Origin: Mayamaea pseudoterrestris
Taxonomy: Eukaryota; Bacillariophyta; Bacillariophyceae; Sellaphorales; Sellaphoraceae
Direction of reading: 5' to 3'
Assembly (NCBI GenBank): GCA_027923505.1
Contig: BROI01000001.1
Span: 2,164,001 to 2,228,000 of the forward strand
Length of the DNA stretch: 64,000 bases
The notes beneath the pieces are model-generated. The model worked only from the letters and a program-made list of their open reading frames with translations. It was not told where the DNA came from and did no database searches. Each line of letters starts with the position of its first letter. Position 1 is the stretch's first letter. A program made the position numbers and the translations under genes. This document shows, piece by piece, positions 62,274-64,000 of this stretch.

Positions 62274-63001
62274 CTAGCAGCACTGCTTCTTCGGCTGCGA
62301 TCCTTGAGAAGCCTTGAGGTTGAGCCCTTGCTTATTTTGCTGCGGGCCACCCTGCCCATCTGCAACCAACCTGTCCTTGACAGCGCGGGCAATGCCTACA
62401 AAGGAAGGGTCAACATTAATGTCATTCTTCGCCGAGCACTCCCAAAATGGAATATTGAATTCCTTGGCGAGTTTCTCTCCCTCTTCCGTGCTGACAACCT
62501 TGTCGTCCAACATGTCGCACTTGTTCCCGACCAAAATCTTGTTAACATGTACATCCGCATGCTGCTGAATTTGTGAGATCCAATTGCGAATGCTCTCAAA
62601 CGAGCGTCGGTCAGTAACGTCATACACGAGCAAAATTCCCTGCGCACCGCGAAAATAGCTTGTCGTAATTGTACGAAAGCGTTCCTGGCCTGCCGTGTCC
62701 CAAATCTGAAGCTTGATGCGAGTTCCATCAATATCGACATTCTTAATTTTAAAATCAATGCCAATCGTAGTAATAAACGTCGGCGAGAACGAGTCGTTGG
62801 CGTAACGGAGCAACAGCTGCAAAGCAAGTACGGAGCGAAAGGAATCGGTGAGACGCTGGTTCGAGCAAGATTACGCGGTCCATGTGTCCATGCAGCTGCA
62901 GCTGCTAATGCTGTTAAACTCACGCAGGTCTTCCCAACTCCACTGTCACCGATCATTAGCAGCTTAATCTGCATATCGTATGGAGCGGAGCCTTGAGACA
63001 T
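62274..63001 (-). CDS. Rab8/Sec4-type small GTPase
   Basis: Two exons, 63001-62924 and 62816-62274, intron 107 nt (GTGAGT...TTTGCAG), 206 residues. G boxes: G1 GDSGVGKT (18-25) with the intron one codon later; switch [14 protein letters not shown]3 [14 protein letters not shown]4 GNKCDM; G5 ECSAKND. The C-terminus KKQCC carries two cysteines for geranylgeranylation. GIDFKI and SFESIRNWI place it with Rab8/Rab10/Sec4 more than Rab1, so it most likely acts in post-Golgi transport to the plasma membrane. It lies 245 bp downstream of the kinase-like gene on the same strand. Confidence 0.93.
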
Positions 63002-63246
63002 CTTGAATATTATTAAAAGCAATGAGAAAACAGGCAGGAGCGTGCGGAAGCTTTTGCTGCAGCGGCGCTCCACTCGTCAAAATCGAAGGTGTTGGTCGAC
63101 GATGACGATGGTCATCCGTTGAACTAGCCGAGTTAGAGGGAAGGTTAATATTCTTAGCTAGCAACAGCAAGCCAGCCAATTCATTCATGTATGATAATGT
63201 ATGTTATTACTCATGTCAAACGATTACACAGCACTCTATTTCACTT

Positions 63247-64000
63247 TTAAGCATTGTCATTTGTCAATGGTTCTGGCAAGAGCGGAATACCAGCAATGAA
63301 CTGAATTACGGCTGCAGCGGATGGTCGACTCGATGGCACAAGATTCATACAAGCAGCTGCGATCTGGCCAATCGATTCAAGTACCTGCCTATGAGCCACT
63401 GGTCTTAGTTTTAGGTCCGCCTCGAATGGATTCTCGCCAAACAGGTTATCAAAAAGCACGTCGTTTGACATGCCGTTCGGATTCTTTCTCGTACCCTGGA
63501 GGCAGCCAGTTAACAGTTCAGCAGCAATCACACCGAACGAAAACATATCACTGGCAGCATCGTACTGACAAGACCCGCGTTCATAGCGAGGGCATCGATA
63601 TCCACGCGAGCCAAACACTGCTTCGCCCGAATGAAACCTGCCACGATCCGTTGCAATTAACCGACTCAGTCCGCAACCAGAAAGCTTGGCAACAGAGTAG
63701 TCGCTTGCGACAAAAATGTTGCTGGGATTGATATCGCCATGAAAGCTTGGCTTGCGACGAGATTGGTCGCCTTCGTGAACGTAGTGCAACGCTTGTGCAA
63801 TACAGAGCATGGTCTTAACTCGCAGGTTCCACGAAAAGGCCGTGCGAGCGTACTCATTTTCAAGAATATCACGGAGCGATTTGCGATTGCGCAAGTCGTA
63901 CAGGAAACAGTAGACGGATGGCCCTAGCAACTGCGCCGTTATTCGCATAATGTTGTCGTGCTGAATATGTTTCAACTCACCGACAACAGACGCTCGCACT
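63247..64000 (-). CDS. Protein kinase-like gene, 5' end beyond the window
   Basis: C-terminal 251 or so residues of a kinase fold; the N-lobe lies outside. Visible parts: ELKHIQHDNIMRI (helix C end), catalytic-loop HGDINPSNIFV (HRD with Gly for Arg), then KLSGCGLSRL where DFG should be, so both Asp and Phe are missing; GSRGYRCPRY in the activation segment; DMFSFGVIAAELLTG (helix F); and SRPSAAAVIQFI at the end. It is of tyrosine-kinase-like/receptor-like type. Loss of the metal-binding Asp suggests a pseudokinase, although the fold and the frame are intact. The gene ends at 63247. Confidence 0.85.
   Translation of the reverse strand, partial: VRASVVGELKHIQHDNIMRITAQLLGPSVYCFLYDLRNRKSLRDILENEYARTAFSWNLRVKTMLCIAQALHYVHEGDQSRRKPSFHGDINPSNIFVASDYSVAKLSGCGLSRLIATDRGRFHSGEAVFGSRGYRCPRYERGSCQYDAASDMFSFGVIAAELLTGCLQGTRKNPNGMSNDVLFDNLFGENPFEADLKLRPVAHRQVLESIGQIAAACMNLVPSSRPSAAAVIQFIAGIPLLPEPLTNDNA

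Noticed and set aside
1-64000. tRNA or rRNA genes
   Set aside because: Intergenic gaps were read for T-arm-like and cloverleaf patterns; none was convincing. A tRNAscan-SE and Infernal run would be decisive.

Overview
The window comes from a photosynthetic stramenopile, most likely a diatom (inference). Two intact genes and one pseudogene start with a signal peptide that runs into an aromatic residue at the predicted cleavage site (A|Y, G|F, G|F), as expected for secondary-plastid targeting. One of them carries a DUF1823 domain of cyanobacterial/plastid type. Introns are short (77-135 nt) GT-AG introns, and the LTR elements resemble the Ty1/copia elements of diatoms.

Layout. 1-15034: satellite DNA, a 172-bp family (1-4141), a 175-bp scrap (4142-4402) and about 63 copies of a 169-bp family (4403-15034). 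15035-19672: an old, 3'-truncated copia element. 19675-25263: four decayed host genes (two related protein kinases, a plastid-type SOUL haem-binding protein, a 2OG-Fe(II)-oxygenase-like protein). 25935-31268: more 169-bp satellite. 31269-43704: copia DNA, made of a gag remnant and then a young composite with three near-identical 329-bp LTRs. 43705-48830: satellites again, with the 169-bp family now inverted, plus a 348-bp dimeric family and a 176-bp family with a three-monomer higher-order repeat. 48831-64000: ordinary compact gene space.

Genes on the right arm: MCM7 (replicative helicase), a DUF1823 plastid protein, a Ser-rich protein with repeated FCKDS-like motifs, an armadillo-repeat protein, a methyltransferase-like protein, a small plastid membrane protein, an unknown protein, a Rab8-type GTPase and a kinase-like protein cut by the window end. 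All but the DUF1823 gene are on the minus strand. MCM7 and the DUF1823 gene share a 243-bp divergent promoter region. The genes do not form one pathway.

The most notable signal is the satellite domain. Several families have nucleosome-length units (169, 172, 175, 176, 2x174 bp). Three of the arrays carry hyphenated palindromes with a single central base; one of these palindromes is kept by matched changes in both arms. Copia insertions and dead genes lie between the arrays. This is what a regional centromere or pericentromere would look like, although sequence alone cannot prove it.
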